From the NCBI GenBank assembly GCA_045128735.1, contig JBGVRT010000120.1, forward strand, positions 1 to 64,000: a stretch of 64,000 nt of DNA, given 5' to 3'. The position numbers were made by a program, and so were the translations under genes. The notes under the pieces are model-generated. The model saw only the letters and a list, made by a program, of their open reading frames with translations. It was not told where the DNA came from and did no database searches. This document shows positions 8,070 to 15,809 of the stretch, piece by piece; the stretch's first letter is position 1; every line of letters begins with the position of its first letter. The DNA is from RGIG8775 sp045128735. GTDB taxonomy: Bacteria; Bacillota; Clostridia; Oscillospirales; CAG-272.

Positions 8070-8357
8070 ATGATGCGAAGCAAGAGGTGGAATAGCTTTG
8101 TTGCCTTTTTATGTATCGTTATCATCATAGCTTATGCCTCCGTTATATTTATTCCCCATGCACATGATTGTGTTGGTGCTGATTGCTCGGTTTGCGCTCT
8201 AATTGAAACCACACGCAACTCGCTGATCGGTATCGCTTTAATCGGTGCAGCATGGCAACTGTCCAACATTGCGTTTGTGATTCCCAATGCACATTATTTT
8301 ATTTTCTTCGGCATTAACGGAACCCCGGTTTCCCTTAAGGTGAAGCTTTCGGATTAA
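8070..8357 (+). CDS. Small membrane protein with His/Cys motif
   Basis: A 95-residue protein I do not recognise beyond its layout. It has a basic N-terminus, a transmembrane segment (about residues 9-29), then PHAHDCVGADCSVCALI, whose His and Cys residues look able to bind metal, and a second hydrophobic stretch (about 50-80). Start ATG 8070 follows GGAGGTG. It lies between the UPF0251 regulator and an ABC transporter, so it probably belongs to the same metal-related operon, with its Cys/His motif on the outer face of the membrane. Function is inferred only from context. Confidence 0.75.
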   Translation: MMRSKRWNSFVAFLCIVIIIAYASVIFIPHAHDCVGADCSVCALIETTRNSLIGIALIGAAWQLSNIAFVIPNAHYFIFFGINGTPVSLKVKLSD

Positions 8358-8407
8358 GACATGATCTTTTCATCAGATCAAATCTTAAATACGAAAGGAA
8401 AAAACAG

Positions 8408-9070
8408 ATGATTGAAATTAAAAATCTCGGAAAACAGTTTCAAAATGAGACCGAGATCGAATACCGTGATATTACCTTTGAGACCGGTAAATCCTATATG
8501 CTGCTCGGCGCATCGGGATGTGGAAAATCTACTCTGCTCAATATGATCGCGGGTATTCTCTCTCCCTCAAAAGGCTCCATCGTTATTGATGGTGTGGAAA
8601 TGAGTGCAGCCACTCAAAAGGTCAAGGACAAATTCAGAATTGAGAAGATCGGCTATATCTTCCAGGATTTTAAGCTGATAAACGATATGACGGTCGCCGA
8701 TAATATCGGCATTCTCCGTCTTGAGGGTGTGGATATTTCTGGTATGGACGATATGCTTCGTTCTCTTGATATCTACGAAAAGAAAAACGCGAAGATCAAG
8801 CATCTTTCCGGAGGTCAGAAGCAGAGAGTCGCTATTGCACGCGCTCTTGTAAAGCGCCCCGACATTATTCTCGCGGACGAGCCCACCGGCAACCTCAATT
8901 TCGCCATTGGCGAACAGGTCATAAAGGAGCTGCTTGAGGTCTCTCGCGGCAAGACCTTGATTGCCGTCACCCACGACGACCGCCTTGCAAAGTATTTCGA
9001 CGAGGTTATAGACATGAATGAAATGACCAGCGGAATGCGAGATACTGTTACCGGAAAGGAGGCGGATTGA
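8408..9070 (+). CDS. ABC transporter ATP-binding protein (LolD/MacB type)
   Basis: A 220-residue ATPase with Walker A GASGCGKST (34-42), Q-loop FQDF, signature LSGGQKQR (133-140), Walker B IILADEPTG and the H-loop VTHDD. It is the subfamily that pairs with FtsX/MacB/LolC-like permeases. Its stop codon is one base from the permease start. Such ATPases drive mechanotransmission or lipoprotein extraction rather than classic import, so this should not be assumed to be an uptake pump. Substrate unknown; metal is suggested by the neighbours. Confidence 0.95.
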   Translation: MIEIKNLGKQFQNETEIEYRDITFETGKSYMLLGASGCGKSTLLNMIAGILSPSKGSIVIDGVEMSAATQKVKDKFRIEKIGYIFQDFKLINDMTVADNIGILRLEGVDISGMDDMLRSLDIYEKKNAKIKHLSGGQKQRVAIARALVKRPDIILADEPTGNLNFAIGEQVIKELLEVSRGKTLIAVTHDDRLAKYFDEVIDMNEMTSGMRDTVTGKEAD

Positions 9071-9071
9071 G

Positions 9072-10280
9072 ATGCTAAAATTTGCGTTTAAGAATATGGC
9101 GATCAAAAAGGTACAGATCATTCTGATCGTTCTCTCAATCGTCATCTCCGCAGGCATCGGCGTTCTTGCCTTTAACGTAGCAACTCAGGTTGACGAAGGT
9201 ATTACCTCGGGTGCTCAGTATTATTCTGCTATTATTGGTCCTGCCGGCAGTAACACCCAGCTCGCTATGAATACGATGTATTTTACCGACTCTCCCGTAG
9301 GAACGATTCCGTATTCGGTTGTATCCTCTTTGCAGCAGGATCAACGAGTAGATTCCGTAATACCTTTTGCGATGGCAGATAATTATAACGGATATAACGT
9401 AGTCGGAACAACCCCTGCTTATCTGGAAAACAAGTCGGTTGCAAAGGGTGAAATGTTTACAGCTGCCGAAACGATGCAAGCCGTTGTCGGGGCAAATATC
9501 GCAAAGTACTGTGATCTTGAGGTTGGAGATTTGATTTATACCAGCCATTCAGCAAGCGGCACGGATACGCATACCCAAGGGCTCACCGTCGTTGGTATCC
9601 TTGAAGAAAGCCATTCCTCGTTTGATAACGTCGTATTTACTCAAATCAAGACCCTTTGGGATATGCACGATCACGGTGAAGAGCACGGTGAGCACGAAGA
9701 AGGCGAGGAGCATCAGCATACCCACGGTACAGTCTGTGCTATACTTATAAATACGAAGAATCCCGGATATGCCATGCAGCTGGTTCAGGAATACGATGGC
9801 AAGATTATTACCACCGAGGACGGCGACAATTACACCCTTCAGGCAATCGAGCCTATGAGTATCGTTCGTGATGTCCTAAATGACGCTGACGACACGAAAT
9901 ATATCGTGTTTGTGCTCTGCGCCGTTATTCTCATTATGAACATTATGATCATCTCGATCATCACGCTTCTTAATATGTACCACTCGGCAAAGGAAATATC
10001 CTTGATGCGCCTGATTGGAATCAGTATGAAGAAGATCAATCTTCTTTATATTATTCAAAATAGCATCATGGGACTTGTATCGGTTTTGCTTGCGTTCGGT
10101 GTATCGAGAATATGTATGTCGCTTATGAACGGTTACGTTGAGTCTATGGGCGTCGTTCTGAATATGTCCAAGGTCTATCCGATGGAATTTATTATTCTTC
10201 TTGCCGTGTTTATCATCAGCGTGCTTCCCACGGTAATTTGGACTTTCTGTATGTCCAGAAAGGATAGCATTGCGGATTGA
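9072..10280 (+). CDS. FtsX/MacB-like ABC permease with His-rich extracellular loop
   Basis: A 402-residue permease with one N-terminal transmembrane helix (about 15-38), a large extracytoplasmic domain (about 40-270), and three C-terminal helices (about 278-302, 330-350, 368-392), the FtsX/MacB plan. The external domain contains a run at residues 199-218 with alternating His, Glu and Asp (MHDHGEEHGEH, then EEHQHTHG), which is a plausible zinc or nickel trap. It is paired with the ATPase before it and the lipoprotein after it. The His-rich insert is what marks this cluster as metal related. Confidence 0.9.
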   Translation: MLKFAFKNMAIKKVQIILIVLSIVISAGIGVLAFNVATQVDEGITSGAQYYSAIIGPAGSNTQLAMNTMYFTDSPVGTIPYSVVSSLQQDQRVDSVIPFAMADNYNGYNVVGTTPAYLENKSVAKGEMFTAAETMQAVVGANIAKYCDLEVGDLIYTSHSASGTDTHTQGLTVVGILEESHSSFDNVVFTQIKTLWDMHDHGEEHGEHEEGEEHQHTHGTVCAILINTKNPGYAMQLVQEYDGKIITTEDGDNYTLQAIEPMSIVRDVLNDADDTKYIVFVLCAVILIMNIMIISIITLLNMYHSAKEISLMRLIGISMKKINLLYIIQNSIMGLVSVLLAFGVSRICMSLMNGYVESMGVVLNMSKVYPMEFIILLAVFIISVLPTVIWTFCMSRKDSIAD

Positions 10281-10282
10281 TT

Positions 10283-11260
10283 ATGAAAACAAAAAGCATT
10301 TTTATTAAATTTGCGGCAATCTTTCTGTTACTCGCCATTATGACTTCGTCCTTTGTTGCTTGCGACAAAGATGATCCCGTTGATCCAAATGGAGAAAATG
10401 TTACTAAGCTGAGCTTTAAGGCTGCATCCGGATACGATTATCTAAAAACCCTTGACGGAACGCTCGTGACCATCAGCGGTTATATGGCGACAAGCTCACC
10501 TGTTGACGGCTCGTTTATGTTCCTTATGAACCTACCGTATCAGAGCTGTCCGTTCTGCGTACCGAATACCTCTCAGCTTTCCAATACAATGGAGATATAT
10601 CCTAAGAAGGGAGAGTCTTTCTCTTATTCAACTCAGGCAATTCAAGTAGTGGGAACTCTTGAAGTATCCGAGAGTGAAGATAAGCCTTTTACCGATATGT
10701 ACGGATATGAATTCTGCTGCAAGATCGTAGATGCGACCTATACCATAATTAAAGCAGAGGATCTTTCCGAGGATATGGCACTCTGGCAGAAGATCGCCAA
10801 TACCGACGTCGTGAATGATATCTACAAAATGTATGATTACGTCAACTTCCTGTGTGCTTGGAATACTTATTTCGTCAATAGCTATACAGACGAAAACGGT
10901 GTAACTCAACCGGGATATTTTCTGTATGCAAGCGATGCAGAAAACTTTATCTATAAAGACGGCGCGCAGTACAATTACGGCTATAAGGAGGGATACTTCG
11001 ACTCTATCGTAGCCGAGATTGAAGCAGTAGATAAAACTGCCTTTGCGGATCTTGTTGCCAACGTGCGTAAAGCGGAAGCACTTGCAAAAAAGGCTCTTGG
11101 TGAGCTTGAAAACAAAAACTACACTTCCGAATACAAATACGTTGAAAAGTTTGGCAAAGAGGATTGGGTATTCACGCTGAACAAAGGGGAAGAGCTTACT
11201 GCTGAGATGCAGCAGATTTATATAGAATTTTCCAATTGGCTCGGAAGCTGGGAAATGTAA
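10283..11260 (+). CDS. Putative lipoprotein with Cys pair, metal-cluster partner
   Basis: A 325-residue exported protein. The signal peptide ends in SSFVAC, giving a probable lipidated Cys about residue 27, though the lipobox is loose. Its first domain (about 45-160) has LVTISGYMATSSPVDGSFMF, LPYQSCPFCVPN and a later EFCC, resembling DUF3299-type exported domains by eye. The rest is acidic and helical. It may start at TTG 10277 instead, which is closer to the AAAGGA site. It overlaps or nearly touches the permease stop, so it is cotranslated with it. Proposed as the surface partner of the ABC unit. Confidence 0.75.
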   Translation: MKTKSIFIKFAAIFLLLAIMTSSFVACDKDDPVDPNGENVTKLSFKAASGYDYLKTLDGTLVTISGYMATSSPVDGSFMFLMNLPYQSCPFCVPNTSQLSNTMEIYPKKGESFSYSTQAIQVVGTLEVSESEDKPFTDMYGYEFCCKIVDATYTIIKAEDLSEDMALWQKIANTDVVNDIYKMYDYVNFLCAWNTYFVNSYTDENGVTQPGYFLYASDAENFIYKDGAQYNYGYKEGYFDSIVAEIEAVDKTAFADLVANVRKAEALAKKALGELENKNYTSEYKYVEKFGKEDWVFTLNKGEELTAEMQQIYIEFSNWLGSWEM

Positions 11261-11283
11261 TTTATGATAAGGAGTATAAAAAT

Positions 11284-11685
11284 ATGAAAATTGCAGTTAC
11301 TCACGAAAATGGACAGATATTTCAACACTTCGGACATACGGAGCAGTTTAAGGTATACACTGTAGAGAACGGTAAAGTCACCGACACCACCGTTGTAGAT
11401 ACTAACGGACAGGGACACGGTGCCTTAGCCGGTCTTTTGAAAACAATTGGAGCGGATGCTATTATCTGCGGTGGCATCGGTGGCGGAGCTCAAATGGCTC
11501 TTGCAGAAGCGGGTATCAAGCTCTTTGGTGGTGTCAGCGGATCTTGCGATGCGGCTGTTGAAGCACTTCTTGCAGGTAAGCTTGGATACGATCCGAACGT
11601 TAAGTGCGATCATCACGATCACGAGCACGGCGGAGAAGGGCACACCTGCGGCAACCACGGGTGCGGCAGTCATAAGTGTCACTGA
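11284..11685 (+). CDS. NifX/NifB-like (dinitrogenase Fe-Mo cofactor domain) protein with His/Cys tail
   Basis: A 133-residue protein with a NifX/NafY-type cofactor-binding domain (residues 1-100: MKIAVTHENGQIFQHFGHTEQF, IICGGIGGGAQMAL). It is followed by a tail of about 25 residues rich in His and Cys (CDHHDHEHGG, HTCGNHGCGSHKCH). The domain occurs widely in non-diazotrophs, often near UPF0251 genes, so nitrogen fixation is not implied and no nif genes are seen. The tail suggests metal storage or delivery. Start 11284 has ATAAGGAG upstream. It is the last gene of the cluster. Confidence 0.88.
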   Translation: MKIAVTHENGQIFQHFGHTEQFKVYTVENGKVTDTTVVDTNGQGHGALAGLLKTIGADAIICGGIGGGAQMALAEAGIKLFGGVSGSCDAAVEALLAGKLGYDPNVKCDHHDHEHGGEGHTCGNHGCGSHKCH

Positions 11686-11736
11686 TTGTATTGCTCTGAA
11701 TCCAAGATAATAACAAATTGAAAGAGAAATAAAATA

Positions 11737-11776
11737 GGGCTAAGTCTGATGCATTTAAGCATTTTCGACTTAGCCC
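11737..11776. terminator. Bidirectional terminator between NifX-like and HPr-like genes
   Basis: GGGCTAAGTC and GACTTAGCCC form a 10-bp stem, followed by TTATTTTTTATT on the plus strand and preceded by ATTTTATTTC when read on the minus strand. It serves convergent genes. Confidence 0.85.
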
Positions 11777-11783
11777 TTATTTT

Positions 11784-12053
11784 TTATTCCTTTACAAACT
11801 TTTTGATCAAAGGATAGATGTCCTTGTCACACTCGCAGTAGATCGCGTTCCAGTCAATATCCTGCGGAGCGTGATGTCTGTGCTGAATATGACCGCCGAG
11901 AAGCAGAACGCAGAGCATGGATTTTGCGGAAAGCTCCCAGTTGGCTCCGTGCTCGTCCTTTCCTCTCAATCTTACGTCACCCTCAACCTGAGTAACGATT
12001 TTGTTGAACTCCTGCACATCGTTCATTGTAGTAAGCTCAATTTCGTATTTCAT
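11784..12053 (-). CDS. HPr/Crh-like protein lacking the phosphoryl-His site
   Basis: An 89-residue protein with the HPr fold signature in its second half: GDVRLRG, then LSAKSMLCVLLLG, matching the NAKSIMGVMSLG region of HPr. Ser45 aligns with regulatory Ser46. The His15 region of HPr (LHARPA) is replaced by NDVQEFNKIV, so it cannot carry PTS phosphate. That pattern (no His15, Ser46 kept) is like Crh. An unusual HIQHRHH stretch lies near residue 55. Start ATG 12053 is chosen because GGAGG lies upstream. It is downstream of pfkA on the same strand and probably cotranscribed. Confidence 0.72.
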   Translation of the reverse strand: MKYEIELTTMNDVQEFNKIVTQVEGDVRLRGKDEHGANWELSAKSMLCVLLLGGHIQHRHHAPQDIDWNAIYCECDKDIYPLIKKFVKE

Positions 12054-12081
12054 TTCTTTATCCTCCAATTATTCGTATAAG

Positions 12082-13041
12082 TCAGCTCGAGATCATGTTG
12101 GCAAGGAGATAAGTCTCCTCATCAAACGTCTTCGGCATATTCAGCGCTTCGAAAATATCATAGTTAACGATTTCACAGTTCTTCAGGGCGATTACTCGGT
12201 TTCCGATACCGTCCTTCAAAAGCTCCACGGCAGCGTATCCCATCTTGGATGCAACGACTCTGTCGCGTAAGGTTGGGCTTCCGCCTCTTTGGATGTGACC
12301 GAGAATGGTTGCGCGGCTCTCGATGCCCGTAGCATCCTCAATCTGCTTTGCAAGCTCTCTGACGTCGCAAAGTCCCTCGGAGACAACGATAATAAAGTGG
12401 TTTCTTCCTCTCTTTTGTGTCTCTCGGATCTTCGTGATAACTGCTTCGGGATCGTATGTTTTTTCGGGAACGATAACAGAGGTTGCTCCAACGGCAAGAC
12501 CGCATTGAAGAGCAAGATCTCCGGCACCGTGTCCCATAACCTCAACGACACTGCAGCGGTCGTGAGAGCAGGCGGTATCACGGAGCTTATCAACAAGCTC
12601 CACAACCGTGTTCATTGCGGTATCAAAGCCGATTGTGTAGTCGGTTGAAGAAATATCATTATCAATCGTTGCAGGAATACCAACGCAGGGAATACCGTGA
12701 AGGGAAAGATCTCTTGCACCACGGAAGGAGCCGTCACCGCCGATAACGATAAGACCTTCGATGCCGCTTTCCTTGCAGTTCTTAATTGCCTCGTTGATAC
12801 CTTCCTCGGTTTTAAATTTCGGGCAGCGAGCTGTGTAGAGCGCAGTTCCTCCGCGCTGGATAATATCGGATACCGATCTGATATCCAGGTCTACGAAATG
12901 ATTTTCAATCAATCCGTTATAACCTCTCATAACGCCCTTTACTTTGATCCCCATAGCTTCCGCACTGCGGACAATGGAGCGGACGGCAGCGTTCATTCCG
13001 GGGGCGTCTCCGCCGCTTGTAAGTACACCAATCGTCTTCAT
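12082..13041 (-). CDS. pfkA: ATP-dependent 6-phosphofructokinase PfkA
   Basis: A 319-residue enzyme, exactly the usual bacterial PfkA length, phosphorylating fructose-6-phosphate to fructose-1,6-bisphosphate. Seen are GVLTSGGDAPGMNAAVR (nucleotide loop), GGDGSFRGA, the catalytic TIDNDI and IGFDTA segment, and the effector and substrate residues in EVMGHGAGDLAL and GHIQRGGSPT. The frame opens at GTG 13053, but the AAAGGTGG site places the start at ATG 13041. Its promoter carries copy B of the AraC-type element and a very poor -35, which suggests that it is activated together with the galactose genes. Confidence 0.97.
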   Translation of the reverse strand: MKTIGVLTSGGDAPGMNAAVRSIVRSAEAMGIKVKGVMRGYNGLIENHFVDLDIRSVSDIIQRGGTALYTARCPKFKTEEGINEAIKNCKESGIEGLIVIGGDGSFRGARDLSLHGIPCVGIPATIDNDISSTDYTIGFDTAMNTVVELVDKLRDTACSHDRCSVVEVMGHGAGDLALQCGLAVGATSVIVPEKTYDPEAVITKIRETQKRGRNHFIIVVSEGLCDVRELAKQIEDATGIESRATILGHIQRGGSPTLRDRVVASKMGYAAVELLKDGIGNRVIALKNCEIVNYDIFEALNMPKTFDEETYLLANMISS

Positions 13042-13095
13042 AGCATTTTCCACCTTTCGTCGGATTTATTTCTTTTTTTGCTTTGTTCTGGTACA

Positions 13096-13124
13096 AGTAT
13101 ACCACGGAAAAGAGATTTATGGAA
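13096..13124 (-). promoter_or_regulatory. pfkA promoter (activator-dependent look)
   Basis: Minus-strand TTCCAT, 17-bp spacer, TATACT. The spacing is ideal but the -35 is poor. It overlaps by one base the inner half-site of the AraC-type element, as at the other copies. Confidence 0.65.
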
Positions 13125-13188
13125 TAGACACAACAAATTGAATGATGGACAAAACAGTATTTTTGCCACGAATACCAATCAATTTAAT
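13124..13188 (-). promoter_or_regulatory. AraC-type activator element, copy B (pfkA promoter)
   Basis: On the minus strand TGTCCAT (13145-13151) and TGTCTAT (13124-13130) are 21 bp apart, preceded by AAAAATACTGTTT. A distal inverted half-site (AAATTGAT) lies at 13178-13185. It matches copy A over more than 35 bp, apart from a short variable patch. Confidence 0.72.
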
Positions 13189-13272
13189 GTCTTAAATTTC
13201 AACGGCACATCTTCAAGTTTCATTCGATAATCTGAAAAGTCGTTGTTTTTATATAAAAAAGAGATTAGAATG

Positions 13273-13301
13273 TTGACACAATAGACTTGCGGTGATAAAA
13301 T
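13273..13301 (+). promoter_or_regulatory. Promoter of the lipid glycosyltransferase gene
   Basis: TTGACA, 17-bp spacer, TAAAAT, about 50 bases before the start codon. Confidence 0.8.
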
Positions 13302-13352
13302 ATTAGTGAGAATGTTTCGTTTTTCGATTGCGAGCAGAAAGGGGAGAAAACG

Positions 13353-14465
13353 ATGAAAACACTAATACTTACCTGCAATACAGGAGAAGGACATAACTCC
13401 TGTGCAACCGCCATAAAAGAATATTTCGAAAGCAATAGAGAAGAGTGTTATATTAAAGACGGGCTTGGTTTTATCTCCCTTAAAGTATCTCATATGATTT
13501 CTTGGGGGCATACTTATATCTACCGCCATTTACCGAGATTTTTTGAACATGGGTACGGATATTCTGAAAGACACCCTGACCTGTTTCGTTACGGATCCAT
13601 TGTGTACAAATTTATCGGTCAAGGTGCGGAAAAGCTTTTTGCATGTATTTCTGATGGAGATTACGATACTGTAATATGCACACACGTGTTTGCTGCCCTA
13701 ATGCTCACCGAAATGTTGGAGCAGCATCCAATGAAAATCAAAACAGCTTTTGTTTCTACTGACTATACCTGCAGTCCTTGTACGCAAGACTCAAACTTGG
13801 ATTTGTATTTTATTCCCGGAGAAGAATTTACAAACGATTTTTTGTGTGATACCATTACAAGAAACAAACTTGTTCCGAGCGGTATCCCCGTAAGACAAAT
13901 GTTTTATCAAAGGTCAGGCAAAAGGGATGCGAAGATTCGCGTTGGAGTTGATCCCAATCACAGACACCTGATTATGATGTGTGGAAGTATGGGGTGCGGT
14001 CCAATGACAAATCTCTTACACGATTTGGAGCTTCAGCTTCCTGAAAAATGGGAAATAACCGTAATCTGTGTGCGAAATCAGAAGCTTGAAAAGAAGCTGA
14101 GTTTACGGTATCAAGTACATAAGAACATACATATCAAAGGGTTTGTGAAAGATATGGGAGAAATGATGGACAGCGCTGACCTTTATCTAACAAAACCAGG
14201 CGGACTCAGTGTGACTGAGGCGAAAACGAAGGAGCTGCCCATGGTATTCGTTGATGCTGTGGCAGGGTGCGAGGAGTACAATCTGAGATATTTCGTTAGC
14301 AAAGGCGGTGCTGTAACAGGTTCAACCAATGTGGAGCTGACAAAACGCTGCTTGGCATTAATGGGCAATGAACAGGAACTTGAAAGAATGCATCAAGATC
14401 TGGGAGCGTTGAATAACGGCAATGCGGCTGAAATCATATACAATAGAATTCGAGAAATGAATTAA
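13353..14465 (+). CDS. Diacylglycerol glycosyltransferase (UgtP/MGDG synthase family)
   Basis: A 370-residue glycosyltransferase. The N-terminal MGDG-synthase domain has LILTCNTGEGHNSCATAIKEYF and HVFAALMLTEML. The GT28-type C-terminal half has LIMMCGSMGCGPMTNLL and the nucleotide-sugar loop LYLTKPGGLSVTEAKTKELPMVF. Members transfer glucose or galactose from UDP-sugars to membrane diacylglycerol, making glycolipids and lipoteichoic acid anchors. Start has GAAAGGGGAG upstream. It has its own strong promoter, divergent from pfkA. UDP-sugar supply links it to galE and galT nearby; the exact sugar is not readable. Confidence 0.88.
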   Translation: MKTLILTCNTGEGHNSCATAIKEYFESNREECYIKDGLGFISLKVSHMISWGHTYIYRHLPRFFEHGYGYSERHPDLFRYGSIVYKFIGQGAEKLFACISDGDYDTVICTHVFAALMLTEMLEQHPMKIKTAFVSTDYTCSPCTQDSNLDLYFIPGEEFTNDFLCDTITRNKLVPSGIPVRQMFYQRSGKRDAKIRVGVDPNHRHLIMMCGSMGCGPMTNLLHDLELQLPEKWEITVICVRNQKLEKKLSLRYQVHKNIHIKGFVKDMGEMMDSADLYLTKPGGLSVTEAKTKELPMVFVDAVAGCEEYNLRYFVSKGGAVTGSTNVELTKRCLALMGNEQELERMHQDLGALNNGNAAEIIYNRIREMN

Positions 14466-14471
14466 ACAGAA

Positions 14472-14500
14472 GGGCAGACCGTTTTCGTTACGGTCTGCCC
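14472..14500 (+). terminator. Hairpin after the lipid glycosyltransferase gene
   Basis: GGGCAGACCG and CGGTCTGCCC form a 10-bp stem just after the stop codon. The following TGTTAGTTGTTG is a poor T-run. Confidence 0.65.
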
Positions 14501-14539
14501 TGTTAGTTGTTGCGGATATGTGCTAAATAAGGAAGATAA

Positions 14540-14578
14540 GAACACGATATACCGATTAAGATATACCGTGTTCTTTTT
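14540..14578. terminator. Second hairpin, shared by convergent genes
   Basis: GAACACG and CGTGTTC pair across a 20-base loop that contains a partial direct repeat of GATATACCG; T5 follows on the plus strand. On the minus strand it lies just past the AraC stop codon. Confidence 0.55.
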
Positions 14579-14591
14579 GTATGTTATGGTA

Positions 14592-15446
14592 TTATTTACT
14601 TTCCAACATTTTTCTGTAGGCTGTAGGAGACTGTCCTGTTTGCTTTTTGAACAGTCGGCTAAAATAGTATTCATCGTCGTAACCGACCATTTTTGAAATC
14701 TGTTTTATATTATGATCGGTGTTTTCAAGCAAATTGATCGCACTGACAATTCTGAGCGAGATAATATATTGAATTGGAGTAACCTTTGTAACCTTTTTGA
14801 AGGTTCTGTTGAACCAACAATCGCTCATATGACGTTCGGCGGCATAATCCTTAATGCAGATATTCTGATTGTAGTTTTCATTAAAATAGTGGGTTGCACG
14901 TTCAACCTCGTTCAGTGCATCTGCATCGAGCTCGGTTCCTTCCTTCAAAAAACGGTTGATCATAAGGAAAATATGGCGCAGGTTCATATTTAAAAGATCC
15001 TCGTAGTTGACACGGCAAAGTTGAAGCTCTTGGATCATCTGTTTATATAGCCATTGATAGTCGGGCGAGGTTCCCGTAAAGAAGACCTTTTCATCCTTCG
15101 GCATTTCATAGTAGTCCAAAAGGGTATCAACGTCCGAACCAGTAAAATGAACCCAATAGGTTTCAGGCTTGTCCTCAAGATAAATATTATAAAACTGAGG
15201 CTTACCCGGACGGAAAAGAATCATATTTCCTTTTGTTATAATGCGTTCTTCTCCGTCTTCATAGAGATGAAGCTTGCCGGAACTGATATAGAGAAGCTGA
15301 TAGTCACCTCTCGGCTCAGGACGCACTGTTTCGAAGACGGGGGTTTTTTCGAGACGAAAATAGCCTGCTGCGGTTACTAATATCGGTTTACTCGTATCAA
15401 CAATGTCTTCATGCATCTCGCCTATATAGGCAGAATTTGTATACAT
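14592..15446 (-). CDS. AraC-family regulator, probable activator of the gal/lac genes
   Basis: A 284-residue AraC-type regulator. The N-terminal cupin-like sugar-sensing domain (about 20-110) includes DYQLLYISSGKLHLYEDGEE and NMILFRPGKPQFY. The C-terminal DNA-binding domain has two HTHs, at about 199-220 (IKDYAAERHMSDCWFNRTFK) and about 247-270 (IKQISKMVGYDDEYYFSRLF), then GQSPTAYRK. The start has GGGAGG upstream. It is divergent from galK across a region with two copies of a motif with 21-bp half-site spacing, which fits AraC-family binding. I infer that it activates galK, pfkA and the LysR gene and perhaps itself. Confidence 0.9.
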   Translation of the reverse strand: MYTNSAYIGEMHEDIVDTSKPILVTAAGYFRLEKTPVFETVRPEPRGDYQLLYISSGKLHLYEDGEERIITKGNMILFRPGKPQFYNIYLEDKPETYWVHFTGSDVDTLLDYYEMPKDEKVFFTGTSPDYQWLYKQMIQELQLCRVNYEDLLNMNLRHIFLMINRFLKEGTELDADALNEVERATHYFNENYNQNICIKDYAAERHMSDCWFNRTFKKVTKVTPIQYIISLRIVSAINLLENTDHNIKQISKMVGYDDEYYFSRLFKKQTGQSPTAYRKMLESK

Positions 15447-15499
15447 AAAACAACCTCCCTCGTCAGAGTTTTAGGCTGGTGAACCATCCTTCAATCAAT

Positions 15500-15528
15500 A
15501 TTATACATCAAATTGACCGAAAAATCAA
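15500..15528 (-). promoter_or_regulatory. Promoter of the AraC-family gene
   Basis: Minus-strand TTGATT, 17-bp spacer, TATAAT. It is divergent from the plus-strand promoter at 15571-15599, with element C between them. Confidence 0.78.
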
Positions 15529-15571
15529 GAGAAAATACTGTTTTGTCCATTTTTTGTTTTGTTGAGTCAAT
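15511..15571 (+). promoter_or_regulatory. AraC-type activator element, copy C
   Basis: TGTCCAT (15544-15550) and AGTCAAT (15565-15571) are 21 bp apart, preceded by GAAAATACTGTTT. The distal inverted half-site AATTGAC is at 15511-15517. The inner half-site overlaps the first base of the plus-strand -35. The distal one sits in the spacer of the divergent araC promoter, so one complex could both activate and autorepress. Confidence 0.75.
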
Positions 15572-15599
15572 TGTAAGTGTGAAAAGAACGATGTATAAT
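15571..15599 (+). promoter_or_regulatory. Upstream tandem promoter P1 of the gal region
   Basis: TTGTAA, 17-bp spacer, TATAAT, attached to element C. It lies about 350 bases before galK and would make a long leader or a separate RNA. Confidence 0.68.
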
Positions 15600-15809
15600 A
15601 CAAGTAAAGTGTACCAAAATATTCTAAATCGACTTTTTTTACGCGCGAGACAACTTGGACGATCAAATTTTGAAAACGAATTGCTTGGAAAAAACGTGAT
15701 GAAAAAGTGAGATTTGACTATATGTAATTAAAAGGAAGAAACTTTTTTCTGGGGAGAGATCAAGAGGTTATTAGTTAGGCTTTGATGGCTCTGGAAAGAA
15801 AGTGCATTA
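15600..15809 (+). other. Non-coding stretch between the two gal promoters
   Basis: No convincing gene. The only open frame here overlaps the P1 -10 box, has no ribosome site and matches no family I know. With the flanking element copies, the region looks like a duplicated promoter unit or the remains of a lost short gene. Confidence 0.5.

Noticed and set aside
11284..11685. Evidence for nitrogen fixation from the NifX-like protein
   Set aside because: The domain is common in non-fixers, and no nifHDK or cofactor genes are present.
13273..13281. TTGACACAA as a fifth AraC-type half-site
   Set aside because: It is the consensus -35 of the glycosyltransferase promoter and lacks the second half-site 21 bp away.
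15513..15710. A 65-codon frame between araC and galK
   Set aside because: It spans element C and the P1 promoter, has no ribosome site and matches no family.
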